A DNA stretch of 64,000 nucleotides. It comes from Streptomyces noursei. Its GTDB lineage: Bacteria > Actinomycetota > Actinomycetes > Streptomycetales > Streptomycetaceae. Both the position numbers and the translations under genes were made by a program. The DNA is taken from assembly GCF_016917755.1 (NCBI RefSeq), contig NZ_CP070326.1, positions 6,758,001-6,822,000 on the forward strand, read 5' to 3'. The notes beneath the pieces were generated by a model. That model made no database searches, was not told the origin of the DNA, and saw only the letters and a list, made by a program, of their open reading frames with translations. Below are positions 7,301-15,701 of this stretch, piece by piece (positions within the stretch are counted from its first letter, which is position 1; the number at the start of each line of letters is the position of its first letter).

Positions 7301-7960
7301 GTGAACAAGGCGCAGCTCGTAGAAGCCATTGCCGACAAGCTCGGTGGCCGCCAGAACGCCGCGGACGCGGTGGACGCCGTACTGGACGCAGTCGTCCGTG
7401 CAGTTGTCGCGGGCGACCGCGTTTCGGTCACCGGTTTCGGCTCGTTCGAGAAGGTGGACCGCCCGGCCCGTTACGCGCGCAACCCGCAGACGGGTGAGCG
7501 GGTGCGGGTCAAGAAGACCTCGGTGCCCCGTTTCCGCGCCGGTCAGGGCTTCAAGGACCTGGTGAGCGGCTCGAAGAAGCTCCCCAAGGGTGGCGAGGTC
7601 GCCGTCAAGAAGGCGCCCAAGGGCAGCCTGACCGGCGGTGCCGCCATCAAGAAGGCCGCGGCGAAGAAGGCCGTCGCCAAGAAGGCCGCTGCCAAGAAGG
7701 CGGCGCCGGCGAAGAAGGCCGCGGCGAAGAAGACCACCGCGAAGAAGGTCACCGCGAAGAAGACCACGGCGAAGAAGGCGGCGCCCGCGAAGAAGGCCGC
7801 CGCGGCGAAGAAGGCCACCGCGGCGAAGAAGACCACCGCGAAGAAGGCCACGGCGAAGAAGACCGCACCGGCCAAGAAGGCCACGGCGAAGAAGGCCCCT
7901 GCCAAGAAGGCCACGGCGCGCAAGACCACCGCCAAGAAGACCACTGCCCGCAAGCGGTAA
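7301..7960 (+). CDS. hupS: HU-family nucleoid protein with Lys-rich tail
   Basis: Residues 1 to about 92 are a standard HU fold (MNKAQLVEAIADKLG at the N-terminus, GFGSFEKVDRPARYARNPQTGE in the DNA-binding arm). The remaining 127 residues are an H1-like tail of repeated KKA, KKT and AKK units. This two-domain layout is the sporulation-associated HupS of Streptomyces, which compacts spore chromosomes; plain HupA lacks the tail. The GTG start follows AAGGGGA. The repetitive tail may vary in length between strains. A hairpin terminator follows at 7990. Confidence 0.96.
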   Translation: MNKAQLVEAIADKLGGRQNAADAVDAVLDAVVRAVVAGDRVSVTGFGSFEKVDRPARYARNPQTGERVRVKKTSVPRFRAGQGFKDLVSGSKKLPKGGEVAVKKAPKGSLTGGAAIKKAAAKKAVAKKAAAKKAAPAKKAAAKKTTAKKVTAKKTTAKKAAPAKKAAAAKKATAAKKTTAKKATAKKTAPAKKATAKKAPAKKATARKTTAKKTTARKR

Positions 7961-7989
7961 TTCCACGGCGGCACCCCAACGCCAGGCGC

Positions 7990-8021
7990 CGGGCCGGTCT
8001 CCCTCCGGGGAGCCCGGCCCG
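7990..8021 (+). terminator. Terminator of hupS
   Basis: A 13-bp GC stem with one mismatch (7990-8002 with 8009-8021) and a 6-nt loop, about 30 bp after the hupS stop. Confidence 0.65.
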
Positions 8022-8060
8022 CGGTGCGTGCCCACCAGGGCCGCCGTCTACCCTTGCCCC

Positions 8061-8264
8061 ATGCAGGCCACCGCGTACACCTACGACGAGACGACCCGCT
8101 CCGGCAGCGTGCTGCTGGACGACGGGACCCCGCTGTCCTTCGACGCGGCGGCCTTCGACGCAGGCGGCCTGCTCCTGCTGCGCCCCGGTCAGCGGGTGCG
8201 CATCGAGGTCACCGGCGAGGGTGACGCCCGGCGGATCGTCCTCGTCACGCTCCAGACGCTCTGA
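8061..8264 (+). CDS. Small conserved protein, cold-shock/OB-fold-like
   Basis: A 67-residue acidic protein. The layout GSVLLDDGTPLSFDAAAF, then LLLLRPGQRVRIEVTGEG, then a final strand IVLVTLQTL, resembles the five-strand pattern of cold-shock-type OB folds (G-x-L-x-D-D-G-x-x-x-F), but the aromatic RNP motifs are not clear. Assignment to that fold is inference. TACCCT lies 6 nt before the ATG with no Shine-Dalgarno sequence, suggesting a leaderless transcript. Its 3' end overlaps the converging cofC by 20 bp. Confidence 0.78.
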   Translation: MQATAYTYDETTRSGSVLLDDGTPLSFDAAAFDAGGLLLLRPGQRVRIEVTGEGDARRIVLVTLQTL

Positions 8265-9012
8265 CCTGGGGCGGCACCACGCCGGCCGGAGCGCCCGACA
8301 GATCCCCGGCGCCGAGGACGCCGGCGCGGCCCGGCGCGCTCAGCACGGTCGCCCACTCCGCCCAGCCCGGCACCCGCGGGGCCTGCCGCGCGGTGTGCGG
8401 GCCGACCCCCAGGGCCAGCGCGGCCCGCAGGTCCTCCCCGGTGTCCACGTCGTGGCGCACCGACGGCACGTCCGGCGCGGCGATCTCATGCGCCCCGGAG
8501 GCCAGGTGACGGGCCCGGGAGGGGCCGCCGAAAGCCGGGTCCAATTCCGTACCGGAAGTCGCCGACAGAAGTGTTGTCCCGATTTCCGCCGCATCCGCGA
8601 GAAATGCCCGCGGAAATAGCGCGGCGGAATGGAGCACCGTCGCCAGCTCGGCCGGGCGGAGCGCCGGGAGATCGGCGTTCAGTGCGGCGACCGGTGCACC
8701 GGGTCGCCGGGCCCTTACCACGGCCGCGCCATGGGCCAGTGCGGCATTCAGTCCGTTGGCCGGAGCGTCCGGCACGATGCGCGCCCCCAGTGCCGCCAAG
8801 TGCTCCCCGGCCACCGGATCGTCCGTGACAACCGCCACATCGCGCACGTCCGCGCAGGCCAGCGCGGCGGCCACGGTGTCCAGCGCGAATGCCAGCGCCA
8901 ACTTCGGCCGGAACTCCTCGCCGGCGGCCACGGAGAGCCTGCTCTTGGCCCGCACCAGCGGTTTCAGCGGCACTACGAGGCTCCAGCCCACATCCGCTCC
9001 GTCTCTTCGCAT
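8245..9012 (-). CDS. cofC: 2-phospho-L-lactate (phosphoenolpyruvate) guanylyltransferase
   Basis: CofC/FbiD activates phospholactate or phosphoenolpyruvate with GTP to start the side chain of coenzyme F420. The conserved start is WSLVVPLKPLVRAKSRLS, a nucleotidyltransferase loop, followed by VAVVTDDP, ALNADLPALRP and a late RHDVDTGEDL motif; all match the family. I chose the ATG at 9012, which has AGGTGAG 10 nt upstream; GTG 9027 and ATG 9021 are also in frame. No other F420 gene is nearby. An F420-type luciferase-like oxidoreductase is encoded at 35577 and could use the cofactor. Confidence 0.88.
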   Translation of the reverse strand: MRRDGADVGWSLVVPLKPLVRAKSRLSVAAGEEFRPKLALAFALDTVAAALACADVRDVAVVTDDPVAGEHLAALGARIVPDAPANGLNAALAHGAAVVRARRPGAPVAALNADLPALRPAELATVLHSAALFPRAFLADAAEIGTTLLSATSGTELDPAFGGPSRARHLASGAHEIAAPDVPSVRHDVDTGEDLRAALALGVGPHTARQAPRVPGWAEWATVLSAPGRAGVLGAGDLSGAPAGVVPPQVRASGA

Positions 9013-9152
9013 CGGGATCATTCTCACCTGCCGCCGGAACCTTTCCGGAGTGGCGGGGTTACGGTGTTCTCGACATAGCGGGTACTCGGGGCGACACTTG
9101 TGCGGCTGCCGGCTCGCAGCAGCTTCGCAGGTCCCACAAGGAGGGTGTCCCA

Positions 9153-10019
9153 GTGTCCCGCCGCAGAATCGGCTTCTGGTACCGCTTGGCCGCGGTCATC
9201 TGCAAACCGCCGCTCTTGGTTCTGTTCAAGCGGGACTGGCGGGGAATGGAGCACATTCCGGCCGACGGCGGTTTTATTACCGCGGTCAACCACAACTCGT
9301 ATCTTGATCCGCTCTCCTATGCGCACTATCAGTACAACACCGGGCGGGTCCCCCGATTCCTCGCCAAGGCCGGACTCTTCAAGAGCGGCTTTGTCGGCCT
9401 GATGATGCGCGGAACGGGACAGATCCCGGTCTACCGCGAAACCACCGACGCGGCCACCGCCTTCCGGGCCGCCGTGAACGCCATCGAGAAGGGCGAATGC
9501 GTCGCCTTCTACCCCGAGGGCACCCTCACCCGTGACCCCGCGCAGTGGCCGATGCAGGGCAAGACCGGCGCCGCCCGGGTCGCCCTGCTGACCAAGGCCC
9601 CGGTCATCCCCGTCGCCCAGTGGGGCGCCAACGAGGCGATGCCGCCCTACGCCAAGGAGAAGAAGCTCCAGCTCTTCCCGCGCAAGACGCTGCGGGTCAA
9701 GGCCGGTCCGCCGGTCGACCTCAGCGAGTTCTACGGTCAGGAGCCCACCGCCGAGGTGCTGCGCGCCGTGACCGAGAAGATCATGGCCGCCATCACCGCG
9801 GAGCTGGCGGGCATCCGCGGCGAGACCGCGCCGGCCGAACCGTTCGACTACCGCAAGGAAATCGCCAGGGAGCGGCGGGCCGCCCGCGAGGCCGCCCGGG
9901 CAGCCGCGGCCGCCGAGGCGGCCCGGACCGGCGACGCCGTCCTGGAACCGGCCGAGTCGGCCGCCCCCTCGCAGCAGGTCCGAAGCAACTCGCAGGCACA
10001 GGAGGATGAAGGCAAGTGA
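9153..10019 (+). CDS. plsC: 1-acyl-sn-glycerol-3-phosphate acyltransferase
   Basis: This membrane-associated enzyme acylates lysophosphatidic acid to phosphatidic acid. The HX4D catalytic motif is in NHNSYLD near residue 48 and the FYPEGT substrate motif near residue 118. The C-terminal 50 residues are Ala/Arg-rich and probably disordered. I chose the GTG at 9153 because AAGGAGGG lies 7 bp upstream; the longer upstream frame has no family similarity. It overlaps gpsA by 4 bp (GTGA), so two steps of phospholipid precursor supply are coupled in one operon. Confidence 0.93.
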   Translation: MSRRRIGFWYRLAAVICKPPLLVLFKRDWRGMEHIPADGGFITAVNHNSYLDPLSYAHYQYNTGRVPRFLAKAGLFKSGFVGLMMRGTGQIPVYRETTDAATAFRAAVNAIEKGECVAFYPEGTLTRDPAQWPMQGKTGAARVALLTKAPVIPVAQWGANEAMPPYAKEKKLQLFPRKTLRVKAGPPVDLSEFYGQEPTAEVLRAVTEKIMAAITAELAGIRGETAPAEPFDYRKEIARERRAAREAARAAAAAEAARTGDAVLEPAESAAPSQQVRSNSQAQEDEGK

Positions 10020-11017
10020 CGCGCTGCGCCGTCTTCGGCACGGGGTCCTGGGGCACCGCATTCGCGATGGTGCTCGCCGACGCGGGATGCGAGGTGACCC
10101 TGTGGGGGCGCAGAGCGACCCTCGTCGACGCCATCAACACCGGCCGCACCAACCCGGACTACCTGCCGGGCGTCGAACTGCCCGCGGGCGTACGGGCCAC
10201 CACCGACCCCGCCGAGGCCGCCCGGGGCGCGGACTTCACCGTCCTCGCCGTGCCCTCCCAGACGCTGCGCGCCAACCTCGCCGAGTGGGCGCCCCTGCTG
10301 CCCTCCGACACGGTCCTGGTCTCGCTGATGAAGGGCGTCGAACTGGGCACCGCCAAGCGCATGAGCGAGGTCATCGAGGAGGTCGCCAAGGTCCCCGCGG
10401 AACGCGTCGCGGTGCTGACCGGCCCCAACCTCGCCAAGGAGGTCGCCGCCCGGCAGCCCGCCGCGGCCGTCGTGGCCTGCGCCGACGAGTCCGTCGCCCA
10501 GCGCCTGCAGACCGCCTGCCACACCGCGTACTTCCGCCCGTACACCAACACCGACGTGGTGGGCTGCGAACTGGGCGGCGCGGTCAAGAACGTCATCGCG
10601 CTCGCGGTCGGCATCGCCACCGGCATGGGCCTGGGCGACAACGCCAAGGCGTCCCTGATCACCCGCGGGCTCGCCGAGACCACCCGGCTCGGCCTGGCGA
10701 TGGGCGCCGACGCGCACACCTTCGCGGGCCTGGCCGGCATGGGCGACCTCGTCGCCACCTGCTCCTCGCCGCTCTCCCGCAACAACACCTTCGGCACCAA
10801 CCTCGGCCGCGGCATGTCCCTGGCGGAGACCATCGCGGTCACCAAGCAGACCGCGGAGGGCGTCAAGTCCTGCGAGTCCGTGCTGGATCTGGCCCGCCGG
10901 CACGGCGTCGACATGCCGCTCACCGAGACCGTGGTGGAGATCGTCCACGAGGGCAAGCCGCCGCTGGTGGCCCTCAAGGAGCTGATGTCCCGCAGCGCCA
11001 AGCCCGAGCGCCACTGA
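10016..11017 (+). CDS. gpsA: Glycerol-3-phosphate dehydrogenase [NAD(P)+]
   Basis: This 333-residue enzyme reduces dihydroxyacetone phosphate to sn-glycerol-3-phosphate, the backbone used by phospholipid acyltransferases. The N-terminal Rossmann motif GTGSWGTAFA, the LMKGVE segment, the catalytic Lys region LGGAVKNVIALAVGI and TFAGLAGMGDLVATC are all present. The GTG start overlaps the plsC stop. Length is standard. Confidence 0.97.
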   Translation: MTRCAVFGTGSWGTAFAMVLADAGCEVTLWGRRATLVDAINTGRTNPDYLPGVELPAGVRATTDPAEAARGADFTVLAVPSQTLRANLAEWAPLLPSDTVLVSLMKGVELGTAKRMSEVIEEVAKVPAERVAVLTGPNLAKEVAARQPAAAVVACADESVAQRLQTACHTAYFRPYTNTDVVGCELGGAVKNVIALAVGIATGMGLGDNAKASLITRGLAETTRLGLAMGADAHTFAGLAGMGDLVATCSSPLSRNNTFGTNLGRGMSLAETIAVTKQTAEGVKSCESVLDLARRHGVDMPLTETVVEIVHEGKPPLVALKELMSRSAKPERH

Positions 11018-11111
11018 CCGCCCGCTCGTCACCCCGCCCCCGCCCCGCCGGGCCACCGATGGCCGCAGCAGCACTGCCGCGGCCCCTACCAGCAGGTACC
11101 CTCAAGCCGAT

Positions 11112-12248
11112 ATGAGCAGCGAGACTTCCTCCCACAAGCCCCGCGTCGCCGTCGTGTTCGGCGGCCGCAGCTCCGAGCACGCCATCTCCGTGGTCACCGC
11201 CGGAGCCGTGCTGGCCGCCATCGACCGCGACAAGTACGACGTGCTGCCCATCGGCATCACGCCCGACGGACGCTGGGCGCTGACCGCCGACGATCCCGCG
11301 CGGATGGCGATCACGGACCGGACGCTGCCCAGCGTGGCCGACCTCGCCGAGGGCGGCGACGGCACGGTGGTGCTCTCCGCCGACCCCACCTCCCGTGAGG
11401 TCGTCTACAGCGAGCCGGGAGCGGTCCCCAAGGCGCTCGGCGAGGTCGACGTCGTCTTCCCCGTGCTGCACGGCCCGTACGGCGAGGACGGCACGCTCCA
11501 GGGCCTGCTGGAGCTGTCCGGGGTGCCCTACGTCGGCTCCGGCGTGCTCGCCTCGGCCGTCGGCCAGGACAAGGACTACATGAAGCGGGTGTTCACCTCC
11601 TTCGGGCTGCCGGTCGGCCCGTACGAGGTCATCCGCCCGCGCGAGTGGGAGAACGACCCCGCGGCGGCCCGCAGGAAGATCGTGGACTTCGCCGGGGAGC
11701 ACGGCTGGCCGCTGTTCGTGAAGCCCGCCCGGGCCGGCTCGTCGATGGGCATCAGCAAGGTCGACGACCTGGCCGGGCTCGACGAGGCGATCGAGGAGGC
11801 GCGGCGCCACGACCCCAAGATTATCGTGGAGTCGCTGCTGCGCGGCCGGGAGATCGAGTGCGGGGTGCTGGAGTTCGAGGACGGCCCGCGGGCCAGCGTC
11901 CCGGCCGAGATCCCGCCGGTCACCGCCCACGACTTCTACGACTTCGAGGCCAAGTACATCGACTCGGCCGCCGGCATCGTGCCGGCGCCGCTGACCCCCG
12001 GGCAGGCCGCCGAGATCCAGGAACTGGCGATCGCGGCCTTCGAGGCGGCGTCCTGCGAGGGCCTGGTCCGCGCGGACTTCTTCCTCCAGGACAACGGCGA
12101 GTTCGTGATCAACGAGATCAACACGCTGCCCGGCTTCACGCCCATCTCGATGTACCCGCGGATGTGGCAGGAGAGCGGCGTCAGCTACCCGGAACTCATC
12201 GACCGGCTGCTGCAGGCGGCCCTGGGACGCTCCACGGGGCTGCGCTGA
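11112..12248 (+). CDS. ddl: D-alanine--D-alanine ligase
   Basis: An ATP-grasp ligase that makes the D-Ala-D-Ala dipeptide for peptidoglycan. The FGGRSSEHAISVVTA N-terminal motif, the ATP-binding FVKPARAGSSMGI and the metal-binding EINTLPGFT are intact. The omega-loop contains AKY, as in D-Ala-D-Ala enzymes rather than the vancomycin-resistance D-Ala-D-Lac ligases. At 378 residues it has the usual actinobacterial length. TACCCT lies 9 nt before the ATG and there is no clear Shine-Dalgarno sequence, so the mRNA may be leaderless. The 12249-12449 gap downstream holds only GC-rich palindromes such as 12276-12287. Confidence 0.97.
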   Translation: MSSETSSHKPRVAVVFGGRSSEHAISVVTAGAVLAAIDRDKYDVLPIGITPDGRWALTADDPARMAITDRTLPSVADLAEGGDGTVVLSADPTSREVVYSEPGAVPKALGEVDVVFPVLHGPYGEDGTLQGLLELSGVPYVGSGVLASAVGQDKDYMKRVFTSFGLPVGPYEVIRPREWENDPAAARRKIVDFAGEHGWPLFVKPARAGSSMGISKVDDLAGLDEAIEEARRHDPKIIVESLLRGREIECGVLEFEDGPRASVPAEIPPVTAHDFYDFEAKYIDSAAGIVPAPLTPGQAAEIQELAIAAFEAASCEGLVRADFFLQDNGEFVINEINTLPGFTPISMYPRMWQESGVSYPELIDRLLQAALGRSTGLR

Positions 12249-12449
12249 ACGGCCCCCGGGGGGCGGGCGAACGGATCCCCTAGGGGACGGGTGCGCCCCT
12301 TGCGGGGCCCAACGCGGCCGGGGTGGGCGGTATTCCGGTGTGCGGCCGGGTGCGGCGACTGCAGTGGTCCGTGGCGGTGGCGGTCGGTACGCCGCCGGGG
12401 CGGACGGCCGCGCGGGCACCGCGGTACGGGCCCGCTGGGTGCGCGCCGG

Positions 12450-12944
12450 CTAGATCCCGGCCGGGATGGCCTTCCCCACCGCGCTCGCGAGATCGGGCAG
12501 CACGTTGACCTCCGGGGCGTACTTCCCCGGCACGGTCACCTCGACGTAGACCTTCCGCAGCACCGTCGTGAAGCGGTAGCCGTCGTCCTGCTTCTCGAAG
12601 AGCCACTCGACGCCGTCGACTTCCGCCGAGTCGGGGTTGGGGTTGTAATGTTCACTCCCGTGCCTGAGCACCTCCGGCTTGGGCACCCCGCAGCGCAGCA
12701 CCACGGCAGGATCGCCCCATATGGCAGTGAAGTCCGAGACCGGCTCGGCGGTACCCCGTTCCAGCCCGTCCACGGTCCGTGGCAGGTCCCGGTGGAGTGC
12801 CCGGCAGTGTTGTGCGGCCTCATCCGTCGGGGACGGCGCGGCCACCTCCGGGGCGGACGAACAACCCGCCACCGCGGACACCGTGACGAGCAGGGGCAGG
12901 GCGGCCAGGTACCGGTGTCTCGCGCGTATCACCCGGCCGAGCAT
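12450..12944 (-). CDS. DUF3515 family lipoprotein
   Basis: A 164-residue exported protein. A positively charged N-terminus and hydrophobic stretch (about residues 12-27) precede a lipobox VSAVAGC with Cys28, predicting a lipid-anchored extracytoplasmic protein. The mature part contains Cys residues spaced as in the DUF3515 family and a conserved central WGDPAVVLRCGVPKP. The family is actinobacterial and its function is unknown. It converges on ddl and is followed upstream by the small RAM-domain gene. Confidence 0.88.
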   Translation of the reverse strand: MLGRVIRARHRYLAALPLLVTVSAVAGCSSAPEVAAPSPTDEAAQHCRALHRDLPRTVDGLERGTAEPVSDFTAIWGDPAVVLRCGVPKPEVLRHGSEHYNPNPDSAEVDGVEWLFEKQDDGYRFTTVLRKVYVEVTVPGKYAPEVNVLPDLASAVGKAIPAGI

Positions 12945-12953
12945 ACGGGGGAG

Positions 12954-13187
12954 CTAGATATGGACCACCGGGCAGGTGAGCGTCCGCGTGATGCCTTCCA
13001 CTTGCTGGACCTTCGCGACCACCATGCGGCCCAGCTCATCGACAGTGTCCGCCTGCGCGCGCACGATGACGTCATAGGGGCCGGTCACATCCTCGGCCGT
13101 CAGCACGCCGGGGATCTTCGCGATCACCTCCGCCACCGCCGAGGCTCTGCCGACCTCGGTCTGGATCAGGATGTAAGCCTGTACCAC
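12954..13187 (-). CDS. Stand-alone Lrp/AsnC ligand-binding (RAM) domain protein
   Basis: The 77 residues match just the C-terminal RAM domain of Lrp/AsnC regulators, with no DNA-binding helix-turn-helix. The GPYDVIVRAQADTVDELG segment is the typical effector-pocket region. Such proteins form rings of dimers and may bind amino acids or modulate full-length Lrp proteins; the role here is inferred. It lies 9 bp upstream of the DUF3515 gene, so the two may be cotranscribed, and diverges from thiL. Confidence 0.9.
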   Translation of the reverse strand: MVQAYILIQTEVGRASAVAEVIAKIPGVLTAEDVTGPYDVIVRAQADTVDELGRMVVAKVQQVEGITRTLTCPVVHI

Positions 13188-13344
13188 GGAACCTCCAGGC
13201 GGCTACGAGGATCATGTGGGAAGAAGGGACGCCACGGTACCGCGTCACCGAGCGGAGCGGGGAGACCCGCGCGGTGAACAGGGCCAGCGCGGCGCAGTCG
13301 TCAGCCACGTACGGACCGTCCGTACACATGGGAAGGGCAACAGC

Positions 13345-14313
13345 ATGAAGGGCACCGTGGGCGAGCTGGGGGAGTTCGGGCTTATCAGAGAGCTCACCTC
13401 CCGGCTCACCTCCACTCCCGCCGTACGGATCGGGCCGGGGGACGACGCCGCGGTGGTCACCGCGCCGGACCGCAGGGTCGTCGCCAGTACCGACATTCTC
13501 CTCGAAGGACGGCACTTCCGCCGCGACTGGTCCACCGCCTACGACGTGGGCCGCAAGGCCGCCGCGCAGAACCTCGCCGACATCGCGGCGATGGGCGCGG
13601 TGCCCACCGCGATCCTGCTCGGCCTGGTCGTCCCCGCCGAACTCCCCGCGACCTGGGCCACCGAGCTGATGGACGGGCTGCGCGACGAATGCCAGGTGGC
13701 CGGCGCCGCGGTGGTCGGCGGGGACGTCGTCCGCGGCGACACCATCACCGTTGCCATCACCGCCCTCGGCGACCTGCGCAACCAGGAGCCGGTGACCCGG
13801 GCCGGCGCCCAGCCCGGCGACGTGGTCGCGGTCACCGGCTGGCTCGGCTGGTCCGCCGCCGGCCACGCGGTGCTCACCCGCGGCTTCCGCTCCCCGCGCG
13901 CCTTTGTGGAGGCCCACCGCCGTCCCGAACCGCCCTACCACGCCGGCCCGGCCGCCGCGGGGCTCGGCGCCACCGCCATGACCGACGTCAGCGACGGCCT
14001 CGTCGCCGACCTCGGGCACATCGCCGAGGCCAGCAAGGTCCGCATCGACCTGCGCTCGGCCAACATCGACATCCCCTCGCAGATGTCCGACATCGGCACG
14101 GCGGTCGGCGTGGACCCGATGCAGTGGGTGCTCAACGGCGGCGAGGACCACGCCATCGTGGCCACCTTCCCGCCCGACGTGAAGCTGCCCGCCCGCTGGA
14201 AGGTGATCGGCGAGGTCCTCAACCCCTCGGCGCTGCCCCAGGTGACGGTGGACGGCGCCCCCTGGGCCAAGGCCGGCTGGGACCACTTCGGCGACAACGG
14301 GGACGCCGAGTAG
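13345..14313 (+). CDS. thiL: Thiamine-monophosphate kinase
   Basis: ThiL phosphorylates thiamine phosphate to thiamine diphosphate. The IGPGDDAAVV motif near residue 28 and the later NLADIAAMGA, VVGGDVVRGD and TDVSDGLVADLGHIAEAS segments are the PurM/ThiL-fold ATP and metal sites. I chose the ATG at 13345, preceded by GGAAGGG; upstream sequence in the same frame is not family-like. 322 residues is normal. thiD starts 9 bp after the stop, placing two thiamine steps together. Confidence 0.95.
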   Translation: MKGTVGELGEFGLIRELTSRLTSTPAVRIGPGDDAAVVTAPDRRVVASTDILLEGRHFRRDWSTAYDVGRKAAAQNLADIAAMGAVPTAILLGLVVPAELPATWATELMDGLRDECQVAGAAVVGGDVVRGDTITVAITALGDLRNQEPVTRAGAQPGDVVAVTGWLGWSAAGHAVLTRGFRSPRAFVEAHRRPEPPYHAGPAAAGLGATAMTDVSDGLVADLGHIAEASKVRIDLRSANIDIPSQMSDIGTAVGVDPMQWVLNGGEDHAIVATFPPDVKLPARWKVIGEVLNPSALPQVTVDGAPWAKAGWDHFGDNGDAE

Positions 14314-14322
14314 ATTCGCGGC

Positions 14323-15141
14323 ATGCAGACACCTCCCCGCGTGCTGACCGTCGCCGGCTCCGACTCCGGCGGCGGTGCGGGCATCCAGGCCGACCTGAAG
14401 ACGATGCTGGCGCTGGGCACCCACGGCATGAGCGTGCTCACCGCCGTCACCGCCCAGAACTCCCTGGGCGTCCAGGGCGCGTGGGAACTGCCCGTCGAGG
14501 CGGTGCGCGCCCAGTTCCGCAGCGTCGTCGACGACATCGGCGTCCAGGCCGTGAAGACCGGGATGCTCTCCTCGGCCGCGCTCGTGGAAACCGTCGCGGA
14601 ACTGCTCGCCGAGCTCACCGTCCCGGTCGTGATCGACCCCGTCGGCGTCTCCAAGCACGGCGACGCCCTGCTCGCCGCCTCCGCGCTGGACGCGGTCCGC
14701 AGCAAGCTGCTGCCCACCGCGACGGTCGCCACCCCCAACCTCGACGAGGTGACACAGCTCACCGGTATACGGGTGCACACCGCGGACGGGATGCGCCGGG
14801 CCGCCGACGCGATCCTGACGTGCGGGCCGCGCTGGGTGCTCATCAAGGGCGGCCACCTGCCGTCCGACGCGGCGGACGCGGCCGGCGACGCGGTGGATCT
14901 GCTCACCGACGGCAGCCAGGAGCACTGGCTGCGCGCCCCCCGTCACGACAACCGGCACACCCACGGCACCGGATGCACCCTCGCCAGCGCCCTGGCCGCC
15001 CGGCTCGCCCAGGGGGACACCGTCCCGCAGGCCGCCGCGGCGGCGAAGGAGTACGTCACCGGCGCCATCGCGGCCGGCTTCCGGCTGGGCGCGGGCATCG
15101 GACCCGTCGACCACGGGTGGCGGCTGCACGGCGGGAACTGA
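14323..15141 (+). CDS. thiD: Hydroxymethylpyrimidine/phosphomethylpyrimidine kinase
   Basis: This ribokinase-fold enzyme phosphorylates HMP and HMP-phosphate for thiamine synthesis. N-terminal VAGSDSGGGAGIQADLKT, central KTGML and VIDPVGVSKHGDALL, and the anion-hole GTGCTLASALAARLA are all present. Length of 272 is standard. TAGATT (14311-14316) overlaps the thiL stop and lies 6 nt before the ATG with no Shine-Dalgarno sequence, so an internal leaderless promoter is possible in addition to read-through from thiL. Confidence 0.95.
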   Translation: MQTPPRVLTVAGSDSGGGAGIQADLKTMLALGTHGMSVLTAVTAQNSLGVQGAWELPVEAVRAQFRSVVDDIGVQAVKTGMLSSAALVETVAELLAELTVPVVIDPVGVSKHGDALLAASALDAVRSKLLPTATVATPNLDEVTQLTGIRVHTADGMRRAADAILTCGPRWVLIKGGHLPSDAADAAGDAVDLLTDGSQEHWLRAPRHDNRHTHGTGCTLASALAARLAQGDTVPQAAAAAKEYVTGAIAAGFRLGAGIGPVDHGWRLHGGN

Positions 15142-15215
15142 CCACGGGGCGGGCGCCGGCCGCGGTGCTCCCCGGGCTCACCGGAGCAACGGCGGTTTCC
15201 GGGAGCAATGGCAGA

Positions 15216-15241
15216 AGCCGGCCCACCGAGGTGGACCGGCT
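15216..15241. terminator. Bidirectional terminator between thiD and rpmB
   Basis: An 11-bp stem with one mismatch (15216-15226 with 15231-15241) and a CGAG loop lies in the convergent gap between thiD and rpmB. Confidence 0.4.
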
Positions 15242-15279
15242 CCATAAGCAACCGGAGGGGCTGCGCTACGGCTAAGTCG

Positions 15280-15465
15280 TCAGCGCGAGACCTTGCCGGC
15301 CTTGATGCACGAGGTGCAGGCGTTCAGCTTCTTCGGCGTGCGCCCGACCACTGCACGAACCGTCTGGATGTTGGGGTTCCAACGACGGTTGGTGCGGCGG
15401 TGCGAGTGCGAGACACTCTTGCCGAAGCCCGGCCCCTTGCCGCAGACGTCGCAGTTGGCAGCCAC
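15280..15465 (-). CDS. rpmB: 50S ribosomal protein L28
   Basis: A 61-residue basic L28 with two Cys pairs (CDVC at residues 5-8 and CTSC near the C-terminus), which makes it the zinc-binding C+ form. Streptomyces commonly keep a second, Cys-free L28 paralogue elsewhere that is induced under zinc starvation. The SVSHSHRRTNRRWNPNIQ core is diagnostic. The gene diverges from the DAK2-domain gene, with about 235 bp between them. Confidence 0.96.
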   Translation of the reverse strand: MAANCDVCGKGPGFGKSVSHSHRRTNRRWNPNIQTVRAVVGRTPKKLNACTSCIKAGKVSR

Positions 15466-15701
15466 GGGTCACTCCAAAGACTTCAGATGCACTTACGGTG
15501 AGAGCCTGTCGGACCGAGTGCATAGCCGTGCCGGCGCCGACAGGAGAGGAATGGCCCGATTTTCATCGGGCAACCGGAGCAGCATACAACGGCCGCTCCC
15601 TCTGGACGAAACTATCACGCACCCTCCGGCCCCCGCCCCGGCCTCCCCACCGGACCGCGACTACTGTGCGGGTGCATCCCGCGACCCTCCAGGAGGACGA
15701 C

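Noticed and set aside
7601..7960. Repetitive AAGAAGGCC region as a possible mobile or satellite element
   Set aside because: It encodes the Lys/Ala-rich tail of HupS in frame.
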